From the NCBI GenBank assembly GCA_000696115.1, contig JJOH01000014.1, positions 1 through 64,000 of the forward strand: 64,000 bases of DNA. The letters run 5' to 3'. A model generated the notes under the pieces. That model was not told where the DNA came from and did no database searches. It saw only the letters and a program-made list of their open reading frames with translations. The translations under genes and the position numbers were made by a program. Positions 1-10,335 of the stretch are shown piece by piece. Origin of the DNA: Streptomyces olindensis (GTDB lineage: Bacteria > Actinomycetota > Actinomycetes > Streptomycetales > Streptomycetaceae). The stretch's first letter is position 1. Every line of letters starts with the position of its first letter.

Positions 1-147
1 GAGCAGGTGGTGCAGGTGCAGATCGGGCGATTGGAGGTCACCGCGGGCGGAGCGCCCCCGGGCGGCGGTGGCCCCCGGCCGCGCGCGGCGGAGCGCCCCC
101 GGGCCACCGTCAGCCTGGCGGACTACCTGGCCAGGGGGCGCGAGTGA
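1..147 (+). CDS. eCIS-associated small protein, C-terminal fragment
   Basis: This is the last 48 codons of a gene that starts left of the window. The frame is open from base 1 to the TGA at 145-147 and ends with the pattern IGRLEV, a Pro/Arg-rich linker and SLADYLARGRE. As I recall, short proteins with an IGR(L/V)-V motif and a Pro-rich stretch before an (L/P)xDYL ending often sit just before the DUF4255 gene in actinobacterial contractile injection loci, which matches its position 75 bases before that gene. Its function is unknown to me. The start and total length cannot be seen. Confidence 0.6.
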   Translation, partial: EQVVQVQIGRLEVTAGGAPPGGGGPRPRAAERPRATVSLADYLARGRE

Positions 148-222
148 GCCGCGACCGGACAGCAGGCGTACGACGAGAAGCAGCAGGACCAGGACGAGGA
201 GAGGGACCGAGGAACTGACGCC

Positions 223-1143
223 ATGAGCAACGCACTTGCCCTCGCCCACGTCACCCAGGCCCTCGCGCTGCTGATCGAGGACAACCTGCCGCCGGACATC
301 GACATCGCGGTGAAGGTCGAGCCGCGCAAGCCGCCGGCGGACCCGCCGGCCGAGCCGACCATCACCGTCTTCCTGTACCAGGTCACGCCCAACACCTCGC
401 AGCGCAACAACGACCTGCCGACCCGGGCGCCCGACGGCACGCTGGTACGGCGACCGGCCGCCGCGCTCGACCTGCACTACCTGATCAGCGCGTACGGCGA
501 GGAGGCCGAACTGGTCGGGCAGCGGCTGATCGGCTCGGTGGTGCGGACCCTGCACGAGATACCCGTGCTGCCCAGGGACATCATCGAACTCGCCGGTCAG
601 CGGCCCCACTTGAGCGGGAGCGACCTGGCCGAGGCGGTGCAGCGGGTGCGGTTCACGCCGACCGTGATAGACGTCGACGAGACGTCCAAGCTGTGGGGGA
701 TGCTGCACCAGACGCCCTACACGCTGTCGGTCGTGTACCAGGCCGTGCTCGTCCTCATCGACGGCCGCGGGACGCCGGTGCCGGCGAAGCCGGTGGAACG
801 GCCGGAGGTGCGGGTGCTGCCGTTCGGGGCGCCGGGGGCGCCGTCGCCCGGTCCTGTCGGTGAGGAGCCGGTCGTGCCCTCGCGGGAGCCTGCGGAGCCC
901 GCCGGCACACCTGCGAAAGCCGCGGCCGGGGCCGAGGCGAAGGCGCCCGCGAAGACCACCCGGAGCCGCAAGTCCGCGCAGCCGGCCAGGACCGGGCAGC
1001 CGGCCAGGACCGGGCAGCCGGCCAGGACCGGGCAGCCGGCCAGGGCCGGGAAGAAGGCGGCCGCCAAGTCCGCGAACGCGAAGCCCGCACGGCCCCAGCA
1101 GACGGCCGGGACGGCGGACAGCGGTGAGGGCACGGAGAACTGA
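223..1143 (+). CDS. DUF4255 (Pvc16/Afp16-type) cap or tube-terminator protein
   Basis: A 306-residue protein. Residues 5-185 match the DUF4255/Pvc16 N-terminal family: an N-terminal helix (LAHVTQALALLIEDNL), the core ITVFLYQVTPN, then the LDLHYLISAYG and GSVVRTLHEIPVLP segments. Family members cap the tube and sheath of contractile injection particles, so a structural role at the distal end of the eCIS is inferred. The C-terminal 100 residues are low-complexity Ala/Lys/Pro with four copies of a QPARTG hexapeptide. That tail is not part of the family core and could be an unstructured basic extension. The gene lies five bases before the AAA+ ATPase gene, an order known from other eCIS loci. The ATG at 223 follows a GAGGAACTGACGCC leader. 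Confidence 0.9.
   Translation: MSNALALAHVTQALALLIEDNLPPDIDIAVKVEPRKPPADPPAEPTITVFLYQVTPNTSQRNNDLPTRAPDGTLVRRPAAALDLHYLISAYGEEAELVGQRLIGSVVRTLHEIPVLPRDIIELAGQRPHLSGSDLAEAVQRVRFTPTVIDVDETSKLWGMLHQTPYTLSVVYQAVLVLIDGRGTPVPAKPVERPEVRVLPFGAPGAPSPGPVGEEPVVPSREPAEPAGTPAKAAAGAEAKAPAKTTRSRKSAQPARTGQPARTGQPARTGQPARAGKKAAAKSANAKPARPQQTAGTADSGEGTEN
979..1050 (+). repeat. 18-bp tandem repeat x4 in the DUF4255 gene
   Basis: Four head-to-tail 18-base units (979-996, 997-1014, 1015-1032, 1033-1050). The first three are identical and the fourth has one substitution. The period is a multiple of three and encodes QPARTG, so copy-number change would keep the frame. It lies in the basic, probably unstructured tail of the DUF4255 protein. 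Confidence 0.95.
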
Positions 1144-1148
1144 GGCGC

Positions 1149-3152
1149 ATGGGAGCGACGGGGGCGGGTGAGGACATGGGAGCACAGCCGACGGCCGGGG
1201 GCGCCGCCGCACCGGGCGGCGGTACGACGCTGACGGCGGAGATCCGGCGTGTCCTGGCCCGCGTCGACGCGCACGCGCTCGGCGCCACGGAGGGCAGGGT
1301 CGACGGAGGGGACGCCCACGCCCCCTTGCCCGAGTCCGTCGACGGCCCCGGCACCGCCCCCCTCGACGCCCTGGTCACCTGCCTCGGGCTCACCGCGTTC
1401 GAGCGGGACGTCGTGCTGCTGACGGCGGCGCAGGAGCTGGAGCCCACGACCGCCGCCCGCTGCGCCGCAGCCGGTGGTGATCCGGAGCGGGCGTACCCGA
1501 CGTTCTCGCTCGCCCTGGCCGCCCTGGACGAGCCGCACTGGAGCGCGCTGCTGCCGGTGTCGCCGTTGCGCCGCTGGCGGATCCTGGAGCTGGACGACGC
1601 GTCACGGCTGACGACCTGCCGGCTGCGGCTCGACGAGCGCATCCTGCACTTCGTGCTCGGCTCGCCGTACCTCGACGCCCGGCTGCACGGGCAGCTGCGC
1701 CGCACGGCCGTGCCGGACCGGCTGCCGCCGTCGTACGACAGGGCCGCGAGCCAGGTCGCGGCGGGCTGGACGGACGGCGCCCGCCCCGACGCGCCGCTGC
1801 TGGTCGAACTGGTCGGCGGCGATCTGCGCAGCCGTGCCGACATCGCCGCCGCGGCCGCCGCGCGCGCCGGGCTCGCGCTGTACGCGGTGAGCGCCGAGGA
1901 CATCCCCGCCGACCCCGCCGAGCGCGACCGGTTCGCCCGGCTGTGGCAGCGCGAGGCGATCCTGCTGCCCGCCGCGCTGCTCGTGGAGTCCGGCGAGCCG
2001 GACCGGGACCAGCGGGCCGCCCTGGAGGCGTTCCTGGCCGGAGCCGCCGTACCGGTCGTCGTGTCGAGCGACGACCCGCGCCGCACCGACCGCCCGCACG
2101 GCACCCGGGTGAGCGTGCCGCCGCTGGACGACGACGAGCAACTGGCCCTGTGGTCGGACGCGTTCAGCGACGTCGCCGACCTGGAGGAGGGCGAACTGCG
2201 GGCCCTGGTCGCCCAGTTCCAGCTGCCACCGCACGTCGTCCGGTCCGCCGCCGCCACGGTCCGCCGGGAACTGCCCCACGAGGACGAGCTCGACGCCGCG
2301 GCCCTGGCCTGGCGGGCCGGTCTGGACGAGGCCCGGGTCGGCATGGACGGACTCGGCCGCCGGATCGAACCGCAGGCCGGCTGGGACGACCTCGTCCTGC
2401 ACGAGCGGCAGACCGGCGTGCTGCGGGAGATCGTCGCGCACGTACGACAGCGCGGCCTGGTCCACCAGGAGTGGGGCTTCGCGGCGACCCTGCGCCGCGG
2501 CCTCGGCGTCACCGCCCTCTTCGCGGGCGGCTCCGGCACCGGCAAGACCCTGGCCGCCGAGGTGATGGCCAGGGAGCTCGGCCTCGACCTGTTGGTCATC
2601 GACCTCTCGCAGGTGGTCAGCAAGTACATCGGCGAGACGGAGAAGAACCTCCGCCGCGTCTTCGACGCCGCCGAGCGCGGCGGCGCGCTCCTCCTCTTCG
2701 ACGAGGCCGACGCCCTGTTCGGCAAGCGCAGCGAGGTCAAGGACAGCCACGACCGGTACGCCAACCTCGAGGTCAGCTACCTGCTGATGCGGATGGAGGC
2801 CTACCGCGGCCTCGCCATCCTCACCACCAACATGAAGAAGGCCCTGGACAACGCCTTCCTGCGGCGCATCCGCTTCGTCGTCGACTTCCCCTTCCCGGCC
2901 GAGCACGAACGCGCCGAGATCTGGCGCCGTGTGCTGCCGCCGCAGGCCCCGGTGAAGGACATCGACCCGCAGCTGCTCGCGCGGCTGACCGTCGCGGGCG
3001 GCTCGATCCGCAACATCGCCCTGTCCGGGGCGTTCCTCGCCGCGGAGGAGGGCGAGGCGCTCCAGATGCGGCACATGCTCGCGGCGGCCCGCACCGAATA
3101 CCTCAAGCTGGAACGCTCCTTGACGCCGACGGAGGTCCGCGGATGGGTGTGA
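1149..3152 (+). CDS. AAA+ ATPase of the contractile injection system (Pvc15/Afp15-type)
   Basis: A 667-residue protein with an N-terminal winged-helix-like regulatory region and a C-terminal AAA+ module. Walker A (GGSGTGKT) is near residues 460-467, Walker B (LLLFDEADALFG) near 514-525, and an arginine-containing segment (AFLRRIRFVVDFPFP) follows. This is the arrangement of the ATPase found in nearly every eCIS locus. Its exact task (particle assembly or remodelling) is not settled in the family. The first ATG (1149) is used here. A second ATG at 1176 is preceded closely by GGGTGAGG and may be the true start. The 3' end overlaps the next gene by ten bases, so translation is probably coupled. 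Confidence 0.92.
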   Translation: MGATGAGEDMGAQPTAGGAAAPGGGTTLTAEIRRVLARVDAHALGATEGRVDGGDAHAPLPESVDGPGTAPLDALVTCLGLTAFERDVVLLTAAQELEPTTAARCAAAGGDPERAYPTFSLALAALDEPHWSALLPVSPLRRWRILELDDASRLTTCRLRLDERILHFVLGSPYLDARLHGQLRRTAVPDRLPPSYDRAASQVAAGWTDGARPDAPLLVELVGGDLRSRADIAAAAAARAGLALYAVSAEDIPADPAERDRFARLWQREAILLPAALLVESGEPDRDQRAALEAFLAGAAVPVVVSSDDPRRTDRPHGTRVSVPPLDDDEQLALWSDAFSDVADLEEGELRALVAQFQLPPHVVRSAAATVRRELPHEDELDAAALAWRAGLDEARVGMDGLGRRIEPQAGWDDLVLHERQTGVLREIVAHVRQRGLVHQEWGFAATLRRGLGVTALFAGGSGTGKTLAAEVMARELGLDLLVIDLSQVVSKYIGETEKNLRRVFDAAERGGALLLFDEADALFGKRSEVKDSHDRYANLEVSYLLMRMEAYRGLAILTTNMKKALDNAFLRRIRFVVDFPFPAEHERAEIWRRVLPPQAPVKDIDPQLLARLTVAGGSIRNIALSGAFLAAEEGEALQMRHMLAAARTEYLKLERSLTPTEVRGWV

Positions 3153-3511
3153 CACGTACGGGTGTGACGCAGGCCGGTGTGACGCCGGCCGGTGGGGCAC
3201 GTACGGGTGCGACGCAGGCCGGTGTCACTCCGCCGGGCGGGACACCGGCGCCGCGCGAGATCCGCGTGGAGATAGGCGAACTCGTCCTCGACGGCTTCCG
3301 CGCGGACCCCGACCGGGTGGCGGCCGCGTTCGAGCACGAGCTGACCCGGCTGGTCCGCGAGCGCGGCGTGCCCGCCGACCGCCCGTGGACGGCCGACGTC
3401 CTGTCCGGCCTGCCGCCGCTGCCCGCCGGGCTGTCCGCGCGCCGGCTGGGCCAGGAACTGGCACGCGCGGTGCACGAGGGCCTGTGCGGCGGCGGGGAGG
3501 TGACGTCGTGA
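3143..3511 (+). CDS. Small eCIS-locus protein with N-terminal 15-residue repeat
   Basis: A 122-residue protein in a different frame from the ATPase, starting at an ATG inside the last codons of that gene (ten-base overlap) and ending in GTGA overlap with the next gene. Residues 5-34 are two copies of a 15-residue Gly/Thr/Val repeat (RTGVTQAGVTPAGGA and RTGATQAGVTPPGGT). Residues 40-122 look like a compact domain: IRVEIGELVLDGF, then a helix AAAFEHELTRLVRERGVP, then LPAGLSARRLGQELARAVHEGL. The core resembles short conserved proteins often encoded next to the eCIS ATPase, but I do not know a named family or function. It may be a chaperone or adaptor for the effector encoded directly after it; that is inference from position only. 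Confidence 0.75.
   Translation: MGVTRTGVTQAGVTPAGGARTGATQAGVTPPGGTPAPREIRVEIGELVLDGFRADPDRVAAAFEHELTRLVRERGVPADRPWTADVLSGLPPLPAGLSARRLGQELARAVHEGLCGGGEVTS
3155..3244 (+). repeat. 45-bp imperfect direct repeat x2
   Basis: Two adjacent 45-base units (3155-3199 and 3200-3244), in frame, encode the two 15-residue Gly/Thr/Val-rich repeats at the N terminus of the small eCIS protein. The second unit diverges mainly in its last third. Confidence 0.85.
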
Positions 3512-6500
3512 CGAACTCCCGTACTCAGGACGGCCGTTCCGAGCAGTCCGCCGAGCAGCGCCGACGCAAGCGCAAGGAGCGGGCCGCCAAGTCCCGCGCC
3601 CCCGAGCCCAAGGACATCGTCAGCGGCGCCGGCCAGCCGCTCGACCCGGGCGTACGACGGGAACTGGAGGAGCGCCTCGGCCACGACCTGAGCCACGTAC
3701 GCCTGCACACGGGCCGCGACGCGGGACGGCTGACGGAGCTGCTGGGCGCGGACGCGGTCGCCGTCGGCCAGGACGTGTTCTTCCGCGAGGGCACCTTCAT
3801 GCCCGGCACCGACGAGGGCCTGCGCCTGCTCGCCCACGAGCTCCTGCACACCGTCCAGAACCCGCACGGGCTCGGTGCGCTGCGGGCCGGGCGGGAGTTG
3901 GGTGCGGTGAGTCTGCCGCAGGAGGCGATCGAGCGGGAGGCGGAGTCGGCGGCACAGGACCTGGTGCGGGACCCGCAGGCCGCGGCCCCGGAGATCGAGG
4001 AAGGGCGGGGCACGCCCGGCTGGCTGCGGTACGCCACCGTGGACGCCGACCGCCGCCGTATGGAGCAACTGGATCCGGCGACCCTCGTCGACCGCCTGGC
4101 CAACACGCTCCTGCGGTCCCTGCGCGGCGACCCGGAGGACCGCTCCGGCCGCGTGCGGATCCAGCTGGCCCGGATGGCGCCCGAAGTGCAGGACAGCGTC
4201 CTCGACCGGCTGGAACTACGTCTGCCGGCGCCCGTCGTCGACCGGCTGCTGGAGGCCGTGCAGGAGACCGAGCAGTCGGGCCCGCCGCCGCTGGATGCCG
4301 CGACGGCTCCGCACGCCGTGCCCGGTGCGGCGGAGGAGGTCGAGGAGGAGTGCGAGCGGGCGGACTCCGAGGCCGGGAACCCTCCGGAGCGGGACGCACG
4401 CCCGGACGAGCCCGGGGCCGGACGGCAGGAGGGCACGCCGGGGGACGACCGGGAGGACGCCCCGTCCGGTGAGGCGGACCAGGAGAAGGCCCCGGGCGGC
4501 GCGGGCACGCCTCAGCAGGACGCGTCGAAGGACGAGCAGCAGCGCTCCCAGGACCAGCAGGAGGAGAAGGACGCCTCCGCCCGGGACACGCGGCAGGACT
4601 CCGCGGACGAACGCCAGGAGGCCTCCGACACCGAGCGCGCGCAGCAGGAACAGGACCAGCAGGACGAGCGGGGTGCCGAGGAGGACGCGGGCGGAGGCGA
4701 GGACGAGGCCGCCCAGGAGCAGGACCGGCAGGCCGTCGAGCAGGAGCAGCGCCAGGACACCGCAGTCGGGGACGTCGCCCGCCGGCCTGCCGCGTCTCCC
4801 GGCGCGGTGGACCGCAGCGGGGCCGAGCCCGGGGAGAAGTCCCGCACCGCCGCTGACCCCGGCATGACCCGTACGGCGGGCGACCCGGAGAACGAACAGG
4901 ACGTCGACGACGAGCCCTTGGGGCTCGACGCGGAATCCACGCAGGACGGAGCCGAGGACGAGCGGACCGCCGACGAGGAGGCGGGGAGCGGACGCGCCGG
5001 CGACTCCGACACGGAGCCGTCGGGGCCCGAGGCGGCTGACGTCCCGCAACTGTTCGTGCGACGCAGAAGGGGTGCGCCGCGGCCGCCGGACCTCGCACCG
5101 TCGCAAGACGAGTCGTTCCCGGATGAGACCACCGATACGGCGGAACCGGAGGCGTCGCGCGACACCTCCGGACGTACCGCTGACGACGCGTCCGAAGACC
5201 GGACCCTCCCCGAGCTCGGCGACGCCACGACCGCGGACCACGACGCGGGCGCGGAGGCGGGCGGCGCGTCCCACGTTCCGGACGCGGCGGGCTCCGACAC
5301 GGCGAGGACGTCCGATCCGGCCGCGGAGAAGAACTGGGAGCAGCAGCGGACCGAGGAGCAGCGGGAGGACGACGAGGCCGCGCGGCACGACCAGGCCGTC
5401 CGTGCCGACGACGCCGCCGCGCCTGCCCCGCCCCCCGCCCCGGGGGAGACCGCACAACCCGGGGAGTTGGCCAAGGCAGGCGAGGACGCGCGGACGCAGA
5501 GTGGCGGTTCGGCGTCAGGCTCGGGCTCGGGCTCAGGTCCCGGAGCCGCGGCGGACGGTGCGAGTCGGACGCAGGGTTCCGCGGAGCCGGAAGCCGGCGC
5601 CTCCGATCGGAGCGGTGGGCCGGGGACGAGCAGCGCGGCCGGAAAGGCCCCGGACAGGCAGACCGGCAAGGCCGCGGATGCCACGGTCGGCAGGGACGGC
5701 ACCACCGGGGACCAGGGCACCACACCCCCGGCGCTCGAAGACGCCACCGGCAACCAGGACGTCACCGAGGGCAAGGGCCCTGCCACCGTGCCCGGCCCTG
5801 CGACCGGCACGGACAAGGTCGCCACACCGGGGCCGGCCGGTGCCCCGGCACTGGCACCGGGCAAGGGCCCTTCCCCCCTGGCCTCCGGGCCGGAACCGAA
5901 GACCAACACCCCCAAGGCCGCGGAGGCCGGGGGGAGCGGGTGGGGCGCCGGCCGGGCCCACAGGCTCGCGTTCCCGGCCGTCGGGCGGCAAGCGGCAGGC
6001 GGCACGGCAGGCCGCGAAGACCGCGTCCCGACGCGGGGGAGGCGGCAGCCGCGGGGCCCGGCCGGCCGCACCCGTGCGATCCGGCGGTCGCGGCGCCACC
6101 GGCCGCCCCGCCGCGACCGGCGGAGCCAAGGCCAAGAAGGAGGCCCCGCCCCCGGACGTCTCCAACGCCACCCCCGAGTCCGGCCTTTCCACCGCCGCGG
6201 GGCTCAAGCCGCACCAGGCCCTGGAGACCCTCAAGGGCGTCGACAGCGCGGTCGGCCGCTCGGTCGACAAGGAGCGCACGGCCCTGCACAAGGCCCCGCC
6301 GACGATGCAGCGGCCCTCCGGCTCCCCGCGCACGGTCCCCGGCGGCCCGAAGCCGGCGGCCCCGGGCACGTACACGAACGCCAAGGTCGCCCGTACGGAG
6401 GCCGCCCCGGGCAAGACGCCCGAGATCACCGGCGAGCAGAAGCCGCAGGGCGAGGTCCCGGGCGCGAACGTGCCGGAGCCGAGCTGGTGGGACATCGCCC

Positions 6501-9500
6501 TCACCATCGGCGCCCAGCTGTTCGGCAAGCTGCTGAAGGAGATCCTGCCGCTCGACGACCTGATCGACTCCATCCTGGGGCTGCCGACCAAGGACGAGGG
6601 CCTGCAGAACGCCCGTGTGGGAGACGCCCCCCGGCTGCCGCTCGAGAACGACTCCGATCCGCAGCGCACGGACGAGCAGAGCCGGAACCTCGACCAGCGG
6701 CGGGACGAGCTCCACCAGTCGGGGCGTGAGGATGCGGCCCGCCCCATGGGCGAGGACCAGATCTATCCCGACGTGCCGAAGGAGACCCTGACCGGCAAGG
6801 TGGCCGGCGGGAAGAAGGGCGCGAAGGCCGGCGGCACGCGGTCGGTGTCGGGCGGCGGTGTGCCGATCGAGTCCGCGTCCGCCGTGGCCGAGCACGACCG
6901 GGGCCCGCAGATCCAGGCGGGCTTCGCCCAGGGCCGGCAGAGGATGGGGCAGGAGCGCCAGGCCAAGGACAAGAAGGCGGCGGACGACCGCAGGCAGCAC
7001 GACCAGGACCTCCAGAGGGAAGTCACGGCCAACGGCAAGAAGCAGTCCGACGCCCGTGACAAGGGCCGTTCCGACATCGCCGACTCGCGCGACCGGTGGC
7101 GCAAGGAGCAGGACGACAAGGTCGCCGAGATCGACGGCAAGAAGGGCAAGAAGTACGACCAGGTCCGCAAGGACATCCAGAAGAAGGAAGAGGACACCGA
7201 CAAGGACGTCGACAAGCGCACCGAGGACGACAACAAGAGGATCGAGACCGAGCAGACCAACGCCGAGCGGGACGCCGAGAAGAAGCAGGAGGAGGGCAAG
7301 GACGACGCCGACAACTGGCTCGAGGAGGCCATCGAGAAGCTCAAGGAGTTCTTCGAGGGCCTGAAGAACGCCATCAAGGGCATCTTCGAGAAGGCCCGGC
7401 AGGTCGTCACCGACCTCATCGACCGGTTCAAGCAGCAGGTCTTCAAGCTGATCGACGACGCCCGCAACTGGGTCATCGACCAGATCAACACCTTCGCCGA
7501 CGCGCTGATCGCCCTCGGCGACGAACTCCTCGCCGACTACCCGGCGATGCGCGACAAATGGCGCAACACCATCGACGGCGCCCGCGACTGGGCGGTGCAG
7601 AAGGTCAACGAGGCGGCGGACGCGCTGAAGGAGGTCGCCGGGAAGCTCCTCGACGGCCTGTGCGGCGCGCTGCTGGCAGGGCTCGACGTCCTGGAGGGCG
7701 GCCTCCTGGCAGCGGTCGACATCGCCGAGACGGTCACCGTGGGCGCGCTGGAGTTCGGTGCCGCCGCCGTCGCCGCGCTCGGCGAGTGGGCGGCCATCTT
7801 CAACGACATCGTCTCCGACCCGGGCGACTGGATCAGCAAGGCCGGGGCGGCCGCGGAGACAGGCGCCAAGGAGTACCTCTTCGAGGAGGTCAAGACCGCC
7901 GTCAAGGCCTGGTTCGAGCAGAAGGTCCAGGAGATCATCGGCATCCCGATGGAGGACTTCCAGGAGCTGGTCTCCGGCGGCGTCTCCGTCGAGCAGATGG
8001 CGCAGATGGCCTGGGACGAGGCCCTGCCCCAACTCCCCGTCATCATCGGCGTGATGGTCGTCGAGAAGGTGGTCGCCAAGCTCATCCCCGGCGCCGGCTG
8101 GGTGATGGCCATCATCGACGCCCTCCAGACCGCGTGGGGCGCCCTGAGCGAGATCCTCGCCGCGTTCGGCCTGTTCATGGACTTCCTGAAGTCGGTCAAG
8201 AGCGGCAACGGCGCCCTGCCCTTCGCCAAGGCGGTCGCCGCGGGAGTCGTCGCGCTGCTCGAACTGATCTATGAGTTCCTCATCGAGGGCGTCAGCCGCT
8301 TCATGGGCAAGGTGGCCGAACGCCTCGGCGACATGCTCAAGAACCTCCGCACGAAGAAGAAACAGCCGGGCCCGTCCGACGGATCCGACCAGCCGCCCGC
8401 CCCCGACAAGCCGAGGGACCAGCAGCCCGCCGCCTCCGACGACCGCACACCGGCCCCCGACCGCCGGACCGATCCCGCGGACGACAGGCCCACCGACCGC
8501 CCGGCCCCGCGCAAGCCGTCCCCGGACAAGACCTCCCGCCCCCCGTCGAGGCCACGCCCGGGCAAGCGCTCCACCCCCCAGAAGACCAACCGCCCCGCCC
8601 CGACCACCCGCCCGAAGAAGCGCCGCGACGACGACGAACGCCGCGATGACGGCCGCGAGGTGAACGCGGCCAGGCGCCGGGCGCGGGACGCCGAGCGCAG
8701 AGTGCGTGACGAGGACAGGGACGGCCGCACCGCCGGGCCCGCACGCCGTGGCCCCGCCCGGGACACCCTCCGCACGGACCGGCGCCGCCCCGGCAGGGAC
8801 CGTACGGACGACCGCGAACGCGACCCCCTGGGCAAGCGCCCGGACGACGGGCGCCGCCCCGACGAGCGCCGCCCCGACCGCGACCGTGGGGACGACCGGC
8901 GTCGCGACACGGACAGGAAGCGCGACGACGACCGCCGCCCGGACGACCGCTCGCGGCGGCGCAGGCTCCGGCGCGCCCGCCAGACCCTCAAGTCGGCCGC
9001 CAACCGGGCCCGCCGGGCTGCCCGCCGCCTCTTCGGCAAGGCGCGCCGCAGGCTCGGCAGCCGCCTGAACGACCGGCTGCGCCGGCTGCGGGACCTGTGG
9101 CGGCGGCGGGACCGGATGCGGGACGACCGGTCCCGGCGCCCGGGCAGGGACCGGCGCGACGGCGGCACGCAGTCCATCGATCTGCCGAAGGTGCGGTACG
9201 CCGACGCCGACGACGGCGAGCACCACACGCTGATGTTCCATGGCCGCGGCGCGGACGCGGGCCTCTTCGTGCACAGCATCCCGGAAGAGGTCCCCCGGTT
9301 CCTGGACGACTGGCGGGCCGACATCGAGAAACAGGAACCCTCTCCCGAGAAGGAAGAGCAGCAGACGCTCGTCAAGGCCGCCGCAGGCAGGTACAACAAG
9401 GCCCGGAGAATCCAGAAGGGCATTCCGTCACAGGTGAGGAAGGAGGACCGGGACAAGTACCGGCCCCGAGAGCGGGCGCTGCGGAGGAAGATGGCGGACT

Positions 9501-10330
9501 TCGCCCACGTGGCACGACTGCGGGAGTACAACGACGTCCCCACGCCGCCGGATTACCCGCCCTTCTTCGACGTCGGCACCGGACGCAAGAAGGCCGGACA
9601 CGAGGCCGGTTACCTCGGAACGTCGGCCAAGACGGTGTTCGGCGGGCCGGGTCAGGACGCCAGCCGCGCCAGGAAGGGGCAGCCGCCGGGCTGGGGTTAC
9701 ATCCAGAGCAAAGGCATGTCGAAGAATGCCGCCTGGGTGCGGATGCATCTTCTTCCCGAGCGGCTCGGCGGAAAGGCGACGGGCAACAATCTGGTCCCCG
9801 CACGCGGACCGCAGACCAACATCGACTTCCTCAACAACATCGAGGACGCCGCCTATCAGGACATCCCGAGGCGGGAAAAGATCATCTGGTACCGGACCAG
9901 GGTCGAGTTCAACCACGGTCCCGACTGGCCGGACTTCCCGAGTCACATCTACGCGGAGTACGGCGGTTACGAGAAGGTCGGCGGCACCGGCAAGAAGAAG
10001 AGCGACTGGACACCGAAGGGCAAGAAGGACGAGCACGACCAGCCGACGGCCCCGCCCCGGGAGGACGAGGAGAACACCCTGTTCATCAACTCGGCAGGGC
10101 GGACGACCCTCACCGAGATGCTCGACATCGGACGGACACTGGCCGACTACATCGTCGCCGAGCGCAACAGGCTCAAGGGAATCGGGCTGAAGTTCAACAA
10201 CCCGACCCACGTCTATGAGCTGTTGGAAGACATCAAGGGCGCGAAGAACAGCAGAGCCCTGCCGGGACTGGACGACATGTTCGAGAACCTCAAAGAGCTG
10301 GACCAGAACGGCAAAGTGGACTGGAACTGA
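3508..10330 (+). CDS. Giant DUF4157 eCIS effector with C-terminal nuclease-like toxin domain (frameshifted as sequenced)
   Basis: The GTG at 3508 follows GGGAGGTGACGTC and overlaps the previous stop (GTGA). Frame 1 runs to a stop at 6729, but real coding sense moves to frame 2 at about 5935 and continues to 10330. Dropping one G from the G6 run at 5929-5934 gives one protein of about 2273 residues. In the joined protein, residues 35-125 are a DUF4157 domain with an HExxH motif (HELLH, near 110-114), a metallopeptidase-like module common at the front of eCIS cargo. Residues about 300-960 are acidic, Gln-rich, Pro/Gly low complexity. Residues about 1125-1270 are a highly charged predicted coiled coil. 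Residues about 1270-1615 are amphipathic and hydrophobic helices (for example LLAGLDVLEGGLLAAVDIAE), perhaps membrane-active. Then come an Arg/Asp/Pro-rich linker and a nuclease-like end. Lying between the ATPase and tube genes, it is probably loaded cargo. As sequenced it would be truncated; a sequencing error is the simplest explanation. Confidence 0.85.
5929..5934 (+). other. Frameshift site: G6 homopolymer in the effector gene
   Basis: Upstream of this run frame 1 gives a plausible acidic, Pro/Ala-rich protein (ending KTNTPKAAEAGG). Downstream, frame 1 turns into the Arg/Pro/Gly-rich noise typical of an out-of-frame GC-rich reading, while frame 2 carries a coherent 1465-residue continuation (starting GAGGAPAGPTGSRSRPSGG). 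Removing one G restores a single frame. No second start codon with a good ribosome site is obvious at the switch. Causes could be a homopolymer sequencing error, a true inactivating insertion or, less likely, recoding. Confidence 0.8.
9180..10330 (+). other. C-terminal nuclease-like toxin domain of the DUF4157 effector
   Basis: About 380 residues after a basic linker. The motif WVRMHLLPERLGG followed by a Gly/Asn-rich turn and NNLVPARGPQTN (His near residue 2080 of the joined protein), then a helix with IIWYRTRVEFN, resembles the His-containing core of DNA/RNA non-specific endonuclease toxins of polymorphic systems (typical pattern GHLI-x-LGG-x-NLVP-x-N). The assignment is by motif only. The directly following gene would be the matching immunity gene. 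Confidence 0.6.
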
Positions 10331-10335
10331 GGGCC

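Noticed and set aside
979..1050. Tandem repeat as CRISPR
   Set aside because: The units are adjacent without spacers, in frame and inside a gene.
755..2764. Long minus-strand open frame opposite the DUF4255 and ATPase genes
   Set aside because: Its product is Ser/Arg/Pro-rich with no known motif, the antisense shadow expected in GC-rich coding DNA. The plus-strand genes are clear family members.
5929..5934. Programmed frameshift in the effector gene
   Set aside because: No slippery heptamer, pseudoknot or internal Shine-Dalgarno pattern was evident, and a similar indel occurs in the PaaX-like gene, so a sequencing error is simpler. Kept only as a lesser option.
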